Shown: positions 1-13,142 of the stretch, piece by piece | Layout: every line of letters begins with the position of its first letter | Numbering within the stretch: the stretch's first letter is position 1 | From: Sambucus nigra | Taxonomy: Eukaryota > Streptophyta > Magnoliopsida > Dipsacales > Adoxaceae | DNA: 64,000 bases | NCBI GenBank assembly: GCA_949130495.1 | Contig: OX422216.1 | Location: 359,810,605-359,874,604 of the forward strand | Direction: 5' to 3' | Program-made: the position numbers and the translations under genes | The notes under the pieces: generated by a model | The model's database searches: none | Told to the model about the DNA's origin: nothing | The model's input: the letters and a program-made list of their open reading frames with translations, nothing else

Positions 1-3000
1 ACATAATACGAATAAACAACATCAAGACAAAAGTCTTAAGACAATAATAGAGTAATGATATAAAAAAATTAAGATTAGTTATAAATTGTGATTTTTCCAA
101 TCATCCATAACATTCTCACTAATATATGAAACTCCAAGTATAGGAAACACAACACGTTAACATAAAGAATCAACACATATGATGAGTTAAGTCAAGAGAA
201 GGGAATGTTCAAGATATAACCAAAGTAGAGTTAGCCAACATCAAAAGGTCACTAACTATATAATGAGAGAATAAGGTGGAAAATAAATTAGAACATATAA
301 ATTGTTTGTAACTTTTTTCTATGGTGGGTTGTAAAATTAGGTACAAGTATATTTATTCAAAAGAGAGCAATGCATTGAACATTTTTAATAAGGAAAATAT
401 GGAAAAATTTATCACACTTACAAAAAATTCAAGCTTATGTCATATGTTTATAATTGTAATACCTATTTTTTATTTTTTTTTGTCTTATTTCAATATATTT
501 ATTATTTATCATGTATTAAGAAAACTATTGTATTGGACAAGTTGATTTTCGGTTTTAAGTTCAGTTGCACTCGTATGGGTTTAAGGTTGGATTTGGTTTG
601 AAATTCTAGGGGTGTGATTGCGACTTAGAGCAAACTTTGTTGACAACTTTGGAGTGAAATATTTTAATTTATATAGTGAGATTTATTGTTAAATTTTATT
701 TAATATTATTATTTTGAACTTAATTCAGGGACTTGTTATTTATATAAGCACATTAAATGGTAGCGATAAGTGACCATGGGTTGTGAACACCTTTGAGATA
801 GTTAAGGGTGAATAAATAATTTATTTGGATCCCATTTGAAAACCTTAGTGCATGACCATGTGATAAAAATGGGATTCTCATTATAAAATCATAGTTATTC
901 ATTTTTAAAATGCAAGATTCGGCAGGTGAATGTCCTGGACGGGGTGGATAAGTCATATACAAAATTAATGATAATTTAAAATCTAATTAAAGATTTTTCT
1001 TATTCAAACCCAAATGTGTTTTAGAACTTTCAAAAACATTATCAAATATAGAAAAATAGATTTAAATTATATTAGATAAAACTTATGAAATCAATGCAAA
1101 CCTGAAAGTGAAGTTCAACAATGATGTTCGATTTGCACAATAAAATTCAAGCTTATACTCCTTAGGCAAATTATCAACCACTTCCCCTTTATAGGATGAG
1201 ATCCAATTTTTAGTTCAGGAAAAGTTTTTAAAACCAATGAATTGAAGATTTTATAGAATTTAGAGTTCAATTACAATGCATCGTGATGGAAATTCTACAC
1301 TAGATCTAATTAAATCAAATTTCATGTTAATTTTTTATTAGTTAACATTTTTCCAAATTGCATTGATCGAATTACAAGTATGTGAGATATAAACATCTAG
1401 TAACCTAAATCAATTATAAATCTAAAACAAAATGAAGTTATGTGAAGTGAATAAGGCTAAATAAAAAATATATCACAATACAAAGATATATAAGGAATAA
1501 GTAATCTCATATCTTGGGTATCTAGAGAGAGAAGAGAACCTCGTAGATTACAAAAAAATTTCAATTGTAAAATAAAATGAAAAAATAGCCAAAGTGGTTA
1601 TATAGTGACACTGTGAGTAATCCCATCAATATGGGCTAAAAGGAATAACTGTAGCCAAATTGAAATCATGACTGTTTAGGTTATTTCCCTGGGCTTCGTG
1701 AATAATTAAAATTGCGAGCATGCTAGGCAAGATTTGTGATCATGTCAAATAAAGATCTTAGCCTAGTGATAATTATTGGGTGATAGTGTTGCATTTGGTG
1801 CCTCGATTTCGAGAACTTATCCTTCCCTTAGGGAAGACTTTGATGTGAGTGATAAATTATGGTAGTTAACTAGGACAAAGGAAAATATAAATTGCATGAA
1901 CTAAATAAAAGCAATTCTTTGTAAACAAAAGAAAGGAAAATGAGATTAAAGTAAAATAATTGCCAAAAAGTAAAGCGCAAGTAAACTTGAAGATTACACA
2001 AAGGGAATTTAAAGTAAGAAAGTAATTGACAGCAAACATAAATGAAAAAACATTAAATAAACATTTAAGGAAAATGTTTTAAACTACATTACAATCCACC
2101 GTTGAATGAAAGAAATGTTGCACGTAAAAGAAAGAAAATAAAAGAAAAGAAAAAGAGGATAAAATTAACAGAAATGTATTTTTAATGATGGAGAGTGTTT
2201 CACGCGATGCAACGTAACTGTTATTTGGTAACTATTGAGAAGTTACGTGGCAAAATCTCACTGGTTGGAATTAACATAGTGTTAACATATCCCCACACTA
2301 ACCGATTTTAGGAGAAGAATAATTAGTGGACTATTGAGGTCTTCTAAGCCATTATCCTACTATTATCCCATGTTAGGTCATGCTTACTTATCTGCATAAA
2401 TACACGGTTTGTGGTTGTGGGGTCGTTACTTGAGCTCTGAGTTATTTGTCTCATTTGTTTTCCGTTCATAAATAGATCCTCAAAGAAATAATTATGCCGA
2501 CTGTAAATGTCCTCATGAATATTCCTCTGTATACTCCATCTCGATGGTGAATATGATCTTGGTCGCTAGGATGATGACATTTGTACTATTTCCATAGGTA
2601 AGCCAAGATGTGATCATTTTGGTTATTCCTTTCCATTCTCTTACGGTGGATTCGATTTTTTCTATCATTCATCAATGTGATAAAAAATTTCCACCTGAAG
2701 AAGAGGACCGACTATCGAATACATAATACACCTAAGCCCCGGTGCCCTAGTTGAGAGGTTTTACTATGAACCCAACTAGGTCTTCTGTACTTCGTTCAAT
2801 CCACATGGTGATCTTTCAGCTACAGTTTGTGGTAGCACCAATCGATATCCAGGTTGTGGTTGTTCATGGTAAGCCCCTATGAAGAGAAAATATGAAGCCA
2901 TAGATTATGGTTTTGAGATGTTTATTGGACGTATCCATTTCCCACTCGATAGTAGTTCTCAAGTAGTTTATCCCACTCTTAATGCTCATTCACGCAATGC

Positions 3001-3899
3001 TTATGCTTGCTCATGACCTGTCCAACCTTTTAACCTTCTTGATATGGAGAGGATGCATATAGGAATGTTTTGGATGCTTGGGGTTATTCTATCCAATCAG
3101 AGAGAGAAATTGCCCTTATTACTACTTCATCAACATCACTCATCACCACTTTTATAATGAGATCCATTCTTCTCGTGTTTTTCTTCATAAACCCTTCACC
3201 AGCAATAACGTCCTGCTTCTTGGACACTAATAAAGTTATTGCATTTCAGGAGATTGTGAAGAGGATTTCAGGGGATGCTCGGATTGCTGTTGGGGATATA
3301 CTGTTGTAGGGGATATAGTTTGCCCTATCAAAGCTTCTAATGAGATATAGCTCACCATTATTGGCCCATACTGTAATCCCCCATAATTTTATTCATATTA
3401 TTTAATTAATTAAATTATGGAACTTAATTATGTATACTTTTTGCGAATAGAGATGTCACCATTTATATCGTTATGTTATTTGTGTTATCCGAATTTGATT
3501 TAAGTCATTAGGATGTACGAGTGGGATGAATACCCTTTGAGTGCGATTTGATTTGGGTTATAACCTCCCCAAGTGAGGTAGTAATTATGTCCTGTGTGAT
3601 GAATTACTTTTTGGTGTGTCGTTGTTGTGAAAGCTCTTTAATCAAAACCTCAAATACCTACAAATATATAACAAACTCAAGTGTAGAATGGTAAGTAAGG
3701 ATATCAATCATAATCTAAGGTGTGAACATGCTAAAATGAGACAATAACGAATATAATTCACTTGACTACTTTTTTTGACTTTTTGATTTTTCTTCTTTTT
3801 GTTATGTTTTCAAATATTAAAACAATATTTATGATGGTGAAAATTAAGTAGCAACACTAAGTGAGAGATATAAAACAATACTAAAAAAATGTGCTAAAA
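1..3899. other. AT-rich stretch with no recognisable gene
   Basis: I read both strands and see no conserved protein motif. A short open frame at 3070-3309 has no recognisable domain and is probably chance. At 3369-3395 the sequence TGTAATCCCCCATAATTT resembles the first bases of a Tekay-type LTR (compare the reverse strand at 54750), so part of this stretch may be old LTR-retrotransposon debris. The boundary with the Athila LTR to the right is not sharp. Confidence 0.5.
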
Positions 3900-6175
3900 C
3901 AAGACTAGGTAACTAAAATGTGATATATTTAATTTGAGAGAAGATTGAGTGAGAAAAATTCAAGGAATGAAAATTCACCTCCAATTCATGAATTAAATGT
4001 ATTAGATTATTATAGTTTACTAAGTTCCCAAATATTAATTTATTTCATCAATTGATTTTCATCATTTGACAAAATAAACTAACATAGATTTAGTTAATTC
4101 ATTTTTCATTCCTACTACTCAAGTGAAGAGATGATTTAGAGAAATTATATAAAGCACTCGCTAAAGCAAATTCATATAATTAACTTTAAATCCCAAAAAA
4201 TTAGTGTATGAGCTAACAAAATATAATATACTTATAATTAATGGATCATCCTATCTCTAATTTGAATCCAAAGATCAAAAGCATATTAGATTTCAATCCT
4301 TTCTCAAGGATGGTTTACCATCTCTCGATGCATAAACACAAATATGAATATCAAATTATTAACTAAATGAAACAAAGTAAACAAGAATAATTAATTATCT
4401 AATTGCATTCATGGGGCTTCATTTCATTCCTTGAATGGAGTGATTAGCCTAACATGATCATCATTCAAGAATAATTGTAAACAAGTAATAACATAACATG
4501 ATTAATAAGAGAAGAATTAATCAAACCCCATTTTGCCTTCAACTTGAAATGGTATCTTCAATTACAATCTCTCAATATTTTTTTTGGTAAAGAAAAAAAA
4601 ATAAAACTAAAATTTTCTCTCTCTAACTATTTTCTTCTTCTTCTCCAAGTCTCTAATTCTCTAATCTCTAGTCTTCCCATCCTCTTTTTAATGGAGTGAT
4701 GTCTTCTTTTTATAGTGGCCCATGGAGCTAAAGGGGTATATTGGGTAAAAGGCTAGGGGATGAGCATGTTAATGGGGTCTGAGGTCATGTGGATGAGGGA
4801 ATTAAAATCAGATTTGGTTATGGGGTATATTGGGTATAAGGGTTAAGAGGTGTTAGTTGTGGGTTAATTTGGGAAAAGGGTAATGGGTGGATTTTTACGC
4901 ACATGTGAGGTTTGTTTATTTTTGATCTTTGACTTGAGTTTGGGATTGACAAAAGCAGGTGGAAATCGAAGCTTTACATTTTGGGAGAAATGGGTTTAAG
5001 GTGGAGCAAGGGTAGGTTCGATTTTCAGCAGAATCGAGGTGGGTTCGGAGGTCCACAGCGGTGTTGGCTGGGTTTCGGGTTGGTGGAGTCGATTTGGGTT
5101 GCGGGTTGGACATAAAAGGTATCTGGTATGGGGCGACGGGTTTGGGTTTGCTGGTATGGAGGTAGGTCACGACCGGGGCGGAGTTTTTTTTCTGCGAGAT
5201 GAGGTTGAGATAGGAGGGATTTCGGCAGGTCCGGAATGTTTCGAATCGTGATCGGTGCTCTGGTAGAGCTGCGACCGGGTATGGATCGATGGGTTTGGGG
5301 AGTTATCCCGGGTTTGGTGCAGTTGGGTCGCACATGGGGCTGGTCCGGGTAAGATTTGTGGCTTGGGTTTGAGCAGGTGGGTACCTGCTATGGTGGGGGT
5401 AAGGTTGAGAGGAGGTTGGGTGTTTGTTTTATTGGTTATGGAGGGAAGATGAGAGAGAGTGGAGGTGTGGAGATGATGATGAATAGTGGGGGGTGAGTTG
5501 ATTTGTTGTGGGTGAGTGTAGGTGAATAAGGTGGGCATAAGGGATTTGTTTGTGTGTAGGTAAGTGGGTGTGAGTGGTTGTGTGTTTGTTTAACTTATGA
5601 CCCCTCAAAAAATAAACTAAAACTAAAAATAAAATAAAACAAAACAAAAATTTAACTAAACTAAAAAAATAAAAATCAATTAAAATAAAAATGATACGAC
5701 ACGACACACTATACAAACTTTAAAGAAAACTAAACATAACTAAAATAAAAACTATAAAAAAAGGAAATAATAATAAACTAACTAAAAATAAGAAAATAAA
5801 AGAAAATATAAAAACTAATACACGGCGCGCTAAAAATTAAAATATAAAAATTATAAAAAAATATATACATGACTCAATAAAATAAAATAATAAAATAAAC
5901 CCTAAAAATAAAATGACGCAAATAAAATAAATGGGACAAACTAAACACACACGGTTCGGGACAGGTTTAGGTAGGTTTAGGGTAGGCTAGGGTACGGGAC
6001 AAGGGTAATTAGCTCTAAAATCCGCACAACTGCCTTGAAATACGCGTTTGAACACCGTAACGTTCATTCGACCTACAAAATAGACAATAAAGCACATAAG
6101 ACCATTTTGATTATAAACGAGCGACTAAAATGCATATTTTCGTGGTATAAAATGAACACTTTTGGGTGCTTATCA
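3900..6175 (-). repeat. 3' LTR of Athila element C (outer edge uncertain)
   Basis: On the minus strand the LTR begins TGATAAGCACCCAAAAGTG at 6175, immediately after the polypurine tract, a start common in Athila elements. The sequence holds CT-rich and AT-rich untranslated stretches and no protein motif; G-rich frames around 4900-5540 look coding only by composition. No second copy of this LTR is present in the window, so the left edge (about 3.6-4.0 kb) and any target-site duplication cannot be fixed. Confidence 0.6.
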
Positions 6176-6189
6176 CACCACCCCCAAAC
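6176..6189 (-). other. Polypurine tract of element C
   Basis: On the minus strand the tract reads TGTTTGGGGGTGGTG and sits directly before the LTR start TGATAAGC. A GCTCGAGGACTAGCAA segment just upstream matches the usual arrangement before Athila 3' LTRs. It would prime plus-strand DNA synthesis. Confidence 0.75.
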
Positions 6190-7745
6190 AAAACATTGCT
6201 AGTCCTCGAGCAAAAAGATAGAGAGAAAGATAAAGATAAGAAACCAAAAGTGTACCACTTTCGCGGGCACTTGCGATTGCACTTAGCATGTACAACAAGC
6301 CTTTAAACCTATAGGTTGCCCTACAGGACGAGTTGTGTCTCGTGAGGGATTGCAAGGAATATACCCACAAAATTATTATTTGTAAAAGGCAGTCTATCTC
6401 TTATTAGACATAGAATTATCACACAGTCCATCACGAGGTAAATGTTTCAGAAAAATAATCTAGAAGCGCAAAAAGTTTAGCTAAGTGAATACATAAGACA
6501 CATCCTTCCTAGAACTCAACGCGTGTAGTGAGAATCAGTCAAAACGGGTTGAGCATCACAAGAGTAATTCCTAGATTGCCTTGTCGGAATCAATGCTTCA
6601 ACTTCAAATCTCACTGGATATAGCTCTCTCAAACGAACTCTCGAGATTAGGGTAAGTGTATCGCTCTTGTGCGTGAGGAGGTGAGTAAATGTAAGCAACT
6701 TCAAACGTCTTACACACATATAAGTAAGAATGTACATTTTGAAAGAAAAGTGATCTCATGAAAGACATGCTAATCACTATAGTGAGAATGTTGAGTTATT
6801 CCCCACATTGACTTTCATTCGCCCGAACACCTAGGGTAACATGGATGATAGTGGGTGAGGGTGAAATGAAATGAGAAGGATGAGATATGAGGTTGGATGG
6901 TGATGTATGTAAGATGGATGGATATGCGATGGGAGAGTGTTCTATAGTTGAAGAACATATCTCTTTATTACATAAAACTAACTACAAACTCTCTTTATTT
7001 TCTTCTCTCTTTTTTCGATTTTTCTTCTTTTTTTATTTTTATTTTTGCTATTTTTTTCTTATATTTCTCTCTCTTTTCAAACCGACACTATAGACATTTA
7101 ACATTTGGAATTAACACTCCTTTTCTCAAAATAATGGATGATAGATGAATGGAATGATAAATGGATGGTGTGGGGTATGTATATGAAATATGGGAAAGTA
7201 ATGGGTAGTGTATGGGTGAAAATCTACTGATCAGAACAAATTTCATGACATGTGTTTCTTACAACTCGAAAGTGATGTCGTTCTCAGTGATCAAGCCAAA
7301 ATTTAGTGAAGGATAATGAGATCATGCAATAATTTAAGTGCGGACCCAAATGAAGTTGAATCAACTTGTGACTCGGAGATTGCGTAAAACACTCTGAAAG
7401 GGTGAAAGACACGAATCTCACAAGCTAAAGTCTCTACTAGTGATCCTTAAGGTTCTCTTGAGAATATAGTACTCTTCAACTCTAAACCGTAGTGACGTGA
7501 TAAGTGTGCAAATTTTGTTGAGTCTAGAAATTCATGGTGCAAGATGCCTTATTATGTATTACATAAGCTATTTAGAAAAAAATATTATCTGGCTTGATTC
7601 TTAGACTTTTGAAAGATGGATGATAGAAAATTCATGTCAATAAATGAGATTAAAGAAACTGCATGAAATTTTAAAAATCAGGTTCAAAAATCAAAAAATT
7701 TCAAAAGAGGTACAATTTTGATAAAATTTCCCACCCCCAAACAAA
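6190..7745 (-). other. 3' untranslated internal region of element C, distal part
   Basis: This lies between the polypurine tract and the TR-GAG insertion. There is no convincing env-like or other protein frame. It contains a further minus-strand GTTTGGGGGTGGG tract at 7730-7744, directly beside the TR-GAG insertion point. It continues at 14732 on the other side of the insertion. Confidence 0.6.
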
Positions 7746-7750
7746 AAGGA
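7746..7750. repeat. Target-site duplication AAGGA, left copy
   Basis: AAGGA directly precedes the LTR start TGTAAGGACG and is repeated at 14727-14731 after the 3' LTR end CCTTCA. This five-base duplication shows one clean insertion into element C. Confidence 0.9.
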
Positions 7751-7974
7751 TGTAAGGACGCAAATTTCCAATTGAGTCCTTTGTAGTTTTGGCTCAATTC
7801 CGGACAAAAACGTTTGAGTCGTAGGATAGAGTATATTGATCATCTTTCAAGCCTATGGCGTGTTTGTTGAAGACGTAGCGGCCAAGTGAATAAAGCTTCA
7901 TCAAAATGCCGAGTTTAAGTGCCTCGTTTGTACGTCATCAACAATAGTTCCATGCTCCCAAGGTATTAATGCAA

Positions 7975-7989
7975 TATTATATATATAGG
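7975..7989 (+). promoter_or_regulatory. Putative TATA box in the 5' LTR of TR-GAG
   Basis: TATTATATATATAGG is about 230 bp into the LTR and is unchanged in the 3' LTR at 13367-13381. The position fits a U3 promoter with transcription starting about 30 bp downstream. This is inferred from sequence only. Confidence 0.4.
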
Positions 7990-8119
7990 AGCTTGGAACA
8001 AGTTTAATTGGGTGTTAGGTTTAATTAAAACTGTGTTTTAATTTCAGAAAGAATTAATTAAAACTTTAAAATAAGTTTATAAAGTTTTCTGGGCTAAAAT
8101 CGAATTTTCCAAACTTTCG

Positions 8120-8325
8120 GGAAGTTCGTTCGATATCTCGTTCGAACGAGATTGTCGTTCGAACGAGATTGCCAACGACTTCCCATTAAGGCATTCTGGA
8201 ACTTCGTTCGAAATGTCGTTCGAACGAGATTGTCGTTCTAACGAGATTTTCAACGAGTTTCTAACGAGTTCATACTGGATCTTCGTTAGAAGACTCGTTC
8301 GAACGAGAATGTCGTTCGAACGAGA
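8120..8325 (+). repeat. Array of TCGTTCGAACGA palindromes in the 5' LTR
   Basis: The perfect 12-base palindrome TCGTTCGAACGA occurs five times here, with further degenerate copies such as TCGTTCTAACGA, spaced irregularly and often followed by GATTG or GATGCC. It lies in the LTR downstream of the TATA-like box. Sireviruses are known for palindromic clusters in their LTRs, so this may be the matching regulatory region. Confidence 0.85.
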
Positions 8326-9297
8326 TGCCAGGCGGGAACAATTTTTGGCAGTTTTAAGCAGTTTTTTCTCCCACTTTCCCACTTGTTTCTTAACAACCTT
8401 TTCTCGGACTTTATTATGTGCGGGAATAACATTTTCAAATTAATCTTTTTTATATCCTACTAACTCCTAGAGAGTGTTTTCAGAGTAAAATCAAAGAGGG
8501 AAAAAGATCATGTTTTGAGTGTGTTTTTATCAAAGAGAAAAATATACACCACTCTAGTTTACACCCAAATTAGTTTCTTACAAGTTCCCATATTCATATA
8601 TCTTGCTTGGATTTTGGCACCGGGTTCATCTCTTCCATTCAAAGAGAAGTTTCGGGTTTACTTCTACATCCCATAAAGAAAGAAGAAGGGGTTATTGTGA
8701 CATTACCCACTTGGAGAAAGGCTCCTTGCTCGGGTGATGGTGACCATATAAAGTCCGATCGGTGGATTTCGAGACCGCGGTGGAGCTCCAAGGTTATCCG
8801 CTAGGAAGAGGTATCTTCAAGAAGAAGCGTCGGGGATTGAGAGGGATCGAGTCGTGTGTTGTAAGCCTTTCTGTCTTGTATTTGTAAATTCCGTATCTAG
8901 TGGATTTGAGGCTAGGGACGTCCGAGGTTGTTTCCCGTCTTGGGTTTTTCCTCGTACATCCGGCGTAGTGGATTGATTGTTTATTTTATCTTTTGCAAAA
9001 TCACCTAGAACACATGTTTAGGTAAAAAGATAAAAAATTGTTTAATTTAATCTCTACGTGTTTAATTTGGGCAATGTGTAGTTAACTTGGTTGAAGTGAA
9101 ATTGATTTTAATGCGTTAATTTATTTTCACTCGGTTTGATTTTAATTTGTTTAAGAAAATTAAAATTTTGTAATTCGTTTGTTTGTGAACCATCATACTT
9201 CGTTACGCTTCCGCATCTTGAAATATATATAAAAGAAATAATATTTTAATTGAGAATACAAAAGAGTTTAAAATCGGGGGCCTATCCTTCTTCAAAT

Positions 9298-9310
9298 GGT
9301 ATCAGAGCCA
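9298..9310 (+). other. Primer binding site, tRNA-Met type
   Basis: TGGTATCAGAGCC lies three bases after the LTR end. It is the classic site complementary to the 3' end of initiator tRNA-Met, used by most plant Ty1/copia elements to start minus-strand synthesis. Confidence 0.92.
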
Positions 9311-9359
9311 AAGCGATAAATTATTTCGTTAAAGATCCTTTAAATAATTTTTGGCTAAA

Positions 9360-11309
9360 ATGGAATTTTCCCCATTTTTAAAATTTCCTATTTTCGATGG
9401 TTCTAACTACGCGTATTGGAAAGCGCGAATGAAATCGACACTTAAATCTATCGATGAAAGGGTTTGGATGTTTGTAGTTAACGGGTGGTCTCCACCAATT
9501 CATTTAGTTAAAAATGAACGTGTTCCCAAACCAGCCGATAGATGGACTGAGAATGAGTTTAAACTTTCTAATTTTAATTCCCGTGGTTTGAATGCTTTGT
9601 ATAGCGCTGTCACACCGGATGAATTCTGACGTATTATGACGTGTGAAACCGCTAAAGAAGCTTGGGATATTTCACAACTAACTCATGAAGGAACTAGTGT
9701 CGTTAAAGCTTCAAAACTCCAAAACCTCACCACTCAATTTAAAACTATCAAAATGAACGATAATGAAACTTTTGATGAATTTTATGCTAGACTTTTCGAT
9801 ATTGTCAATTCATCTTTTAATTTAGGAGAGAAAATACCCGACAACCGAGTTGTAAAGAAAATATTAAGGTCCTTACCCGATAGATTTATTCCAAAAGTGA
9901 CCGTTTTAAATTCTTTACCAACTTTAGCCTCTACGAAATTAGAAGAGCTTGTAGGTGATTTACAATGCTATGAAGTAGATATGTTTCCCTCTAAAACTGA
10001 AAAAAAATTTGAAAAGGGCGTTGCTTTAAAAGCCCGAAAAGAGGTCAAACAAGTAGTAGAGAGCGAGAGTGATAGTGACTCGGAAGATATGGCTTTGTTT
10101 GCTCGTAAATTTAGAAAATTTCTTAAATTTAACAAAGATAAATTTAAAAATAATTTTAAGAAATTTGAAACTTGTAAGCATGACAAAGCCGAGAAGATAC
10201 CTAAAGCCGAGAAGATCCCTAAACCTATTAATGAAAATTTAAATAGGGACGAGTCTAATAGGTGTTTTGGTTATGAGGGTTATGGACATATGGCTTATGA
10301 GTGCCCCACTAAACTAAGGAAAGAGGTTAAACGACCCATTGTATACAATGCGACCCTTAGTGATAGTGATAAGGAAGAGGGACCCGATTCCCCCACTAAG
10401 CCTAATTTTGTGTCTTTTATGGCTAGTCATGTGAGTGATAGTGAGAACTCATCGATTGATGAAACGTTAACACATGACACTTCCAAGGTTATAGTTTATG
10501 ATTCTCTTATTTTTGATGATAGTGAGAGTGGAGAAGAAAGAGAGAGTGAAAATGAAGAAGAGGTTAATGTGAGTGAACTTCAAAATGCTTTTCAAGAATT
10601 ATATAAAGAATCTATTAAATTAAAAAGAGCTAATTTGAAGTTAGAAGCTAGTTTGAAAGAACGTGTCGAGGTCGTTGATAATAGTATGTTGGTTGAAGAC
10701 CTTAGGACACGAGAGAAAGCCCTTTTAGAGAAGTTTGAATATATAGAAGGCGAGAGAGATAGCCTTAGGGGTTTAATGGAATCCTTGAAAAAGGAGCTTC
10801 TTGCTTTTAAAAAGCGAAATGTTTTATTAGAGTCAAACATTTTCGAATTGCAAAATAAATTAAAAGACTCTAGTAATGTCAAATTTGATTTGGAGTGTCG
10901 TTCGGAAAAATTAGATAAAATCTTAGGAACGGTCCAAATTAAAAATGACATGTGTGGTTTAGACTTCAATACTTGTAATGAATCTACTCATAAAGCCAAG
11001 ACCAACGTTTTAGGATAATCTACTAGGAATGCATTTAGAGATCACTCCTTAGGTAAATCTTTTCGACATGTTTTTACTTGTACACATTGTGGTCGAAAAG
11101 GTCATCTTAAGAAATTTTGTTTTGATCTTAAACGAATTCCTAGAAAATCCCAACGTAATGCAACCAATGTATTTAAAATTCCTACACCCCAAGATAGTCA
11201 CTCTTCATTAATTTGGGTTAGGAAATCTGACTTAGTTTCCTTGCAAAATAGGGTTTTTGATTCTCATTTACTATCACATGCTTCCTCCCTTGCTAAATCT
11301 AAAGGATAA
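9360..11309 (+). pseudogene. gag: Gag of the TR-GAG element, interrupted by two in-frame stops
   Basis: This would encode the capsid and nucleocapsid protein that packages element RNA. The first ATG at 9360 is chosen because the frame upstream opens only with TTG. Residues near the start (FDGSNYAYWKARM) and the LRSLPDRF stretch are typical of the plant copia gag (DUF4219/UBN2). A lysine-rich then acidic serine-rich linker follows, then a zinc knuckle at about 10261-10303 whose second Cys is Tyr (CFGYEGYGHMAYEC), then a long coiled-coil-like segment, then a second intact CCHC knuckle at about 11080-11122 (CTHCGRKGHLKKFC). In-frame stops lie at 9627 (TGA) and 11016 (TAA); the frame is otherwise continuous to 11309. 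It is the only gene of the element. Confidence 0.85.
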
Positions 11310-12750
11310 ATGTGTTAGTTGTTTGCATACTTTAGCTTTTGTACTTCATGCTATATTCACATGCTAAATGTATGCTTGTTTAATCATTTTCTAGTCTATG
11401 CTCCATGCTTATAACATGCTAGAATTATGATTTTTGTTTATCTTTTGTATTATATTTCCTTCATTTTGTTTGCATTAAATGAAAAATACAAAAAGATTTT
11501 TGTTTATCAATTGGATTTTATCTCTTGGTAATTTAAGCTTAATGAAAAATTCAAATGATTTTTGTTTGTCTTTTGAGTATATATTTATTATTTTTGGCTA
11601 AAAATTTCAAAAACTCAAAAAGATTTTATTTTGTGTGTAATTTTTGTTTGACACACTTTAAGTGGCATATACTTGTGTTTGAATCCCTCCTTTAATGCTC
11701 CCATGTGGCTAAAACTTTTGGTTTAGATTGTCAATCCTTAAAATGTTCTTTACAATATTTTTATGGAGTAGTTGGATTTTGTGTTGGTTAAATGGATATT
11801 ATTTTTATATGCATCTATTCACACATGCACGAGCTCTTTTGAAATTTAATTTCAAATGTATATTTGAGCTATATGAGGTGTTCTCCTTCCAATCTTGTCA
11901 TCTACATATTTGTGACTTAGGAGGACTAGTGCATGTCAAAATCCGTTGCACGTGAGATTTGTGTGAAAAATGAAAACATGATAAATGTAAATGTGCACGG
12001 GGAAGGGCTCCGAAAGGACTAAGTGATCCTTTGCGATTGTAAGCCACCGTTTCGAATGGACCTAAAAGAAATACGTGGTCCAAAGGTCTAAAAATAGAAA
12101 ATGTGGCATTAAAAAGAGAAATAATTTGCCAAGGCCTATGCTTGATTGATATATTCATTCAAAATTAATATATGCTTATTGAGGGAGATTGGATGGTATA
12201 TCAACGGTTTGCACAATGTCCGTTTATCCTAGTTGCGTATTTCATGTCATGACTCTATTTGTTTGTAGAATCATCAATATGCTAGGCTTGTATGCATTGT
12301 GTATGTTTGTTCATTGAGTGCAAACTATATTGTCACATGAGGTTATATTTAAATGTGATGAAGTTTACAATCAAATGAGAACTCCGTGAACATATTTTTA
12401 AGTGATTGGGTCTAAATTTAATTGTTACTAGTTCACACCCCAACACTTCCGTTTCCATATGACACATTTTTGCCATACGAGTGTGCAAACTTATTGTATT
12501 TTGTGTCATGTGTGTGTTTATATCTATATATATATGTGCGTGTGCATTATTGATATATTTCTAGTACATATATATATGGTATTTTGTTTTGCCTTAGCCT
12601 TGCCGTCTAGTCCTTCTATGCGTATACTTTCGTTTTGGTATCTATCTTGGATTAGTTATGCTTTTGTTGCCCATATGCTTTCATGTCTTCTCACTTTAAG
12701 CTTCAACAGGCATTTATATTTGTTCTTTATCCTTTGCCTATTCCTGAACA
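11310..12750 (+). other. Non-coding interior of TR-GAG where pol would be expected
   Basis: The region is AT-rich and holds no RT, integrase or protease motif in any frame. A short open frame at 12459-12824 is hydrophobic, driven by TATA-like repeats, and has no recognised domain. The absence of pol is what defines the element as non-autonomous. Confidence 0.7.
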
Positions 12751-13140
12751 AAAAGGGGGAGAATGATAGGGGGAGAAACGGTATCTTATTTTATTATAAT
12801 CTTATCTATCGCACTTTAGTTTAAGGAGATTTATCTTGGGGGAGACGTCTTTCTAAGTTGATCATACTTGATAAAGGGAAAGAATTAATTTAGGGGGAGT
12901 ACTAACTTTACTTGCATTAAATAGTTTGATATTCCCTATGCGTGTAATGTGTCTGCTTAAATGTGCAGGAATCATATTATAAGTGGCAACTTTAACCGGC
13001 AAAGATTGTGATCCTTTGGGTTATTTGAGTCAAGCATTGTACTTTTATTTTGGGTGGGACTTTTTATTAGTCTAAGTAGAGCTTGACATCCCTTTAGGAT
13101 TTTTGTTGTTTTTTTGTCCCGGAATAGCCAAAGGGGGAGA
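12751..13140 (+). other. Cluster of five polypurine tracts before the 3' LTR
   Basis: AAAAGGGGGAGA (12751), ATAGGGGGAGAAA (12766), TTGGGGGAGACG (about 12836), TAGGGGGAGT (12891) and AAAGGGGGAGA (13130) share the AGGGGGAG core. The last one abuts the 3' LTR and is the functional primer site. Multiple polypurine tracts upstream of the 3' LTR are a hallmark of Sireviruses. Confidence 0.85.
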
Positions 13141-13142
13141 TT

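Larger units (their letters stand above)
7751..9294 (+). repeat. 5' LTR of the TR-GAG element
   Basis: It starts TGTAAGGACG and ends CTTCTTCA, 1544 bp long. It is a direct repeat of 13143-14726, with a few percent mismatches and a small indel in the palindromic array. Short open frames inside it, such as 8607-8804, recur in the other LTR and are not genes. Confidence 0.93.

Noticed and set aside
321..545. Small plus-strand open frame with a hydrophobic stretch
   Set aside because: In AT-rich sequence, no conserved motif, no promoter context and no similarity to anything recognised.
3070..3309. Open frame of 79 codons that looks somewhat coding
   Set aside because: No recognisable domain; nearby frames are broken, so it could be a chance frame in a decayed element.
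4916..5716. Several overlapping open frames on both strands in the Athila LTR
   Set aside because: They result from the G-rich, stop-poor composition on one strand. Their products are low-complexity (Pro, Thr, His, Ser) with no motif.
8077..8443. Open frames made of repeats in the TR-GAG LTR
   Set aside because: They are translations of the TCGTTCGAACGA array and lie in both LTRs.
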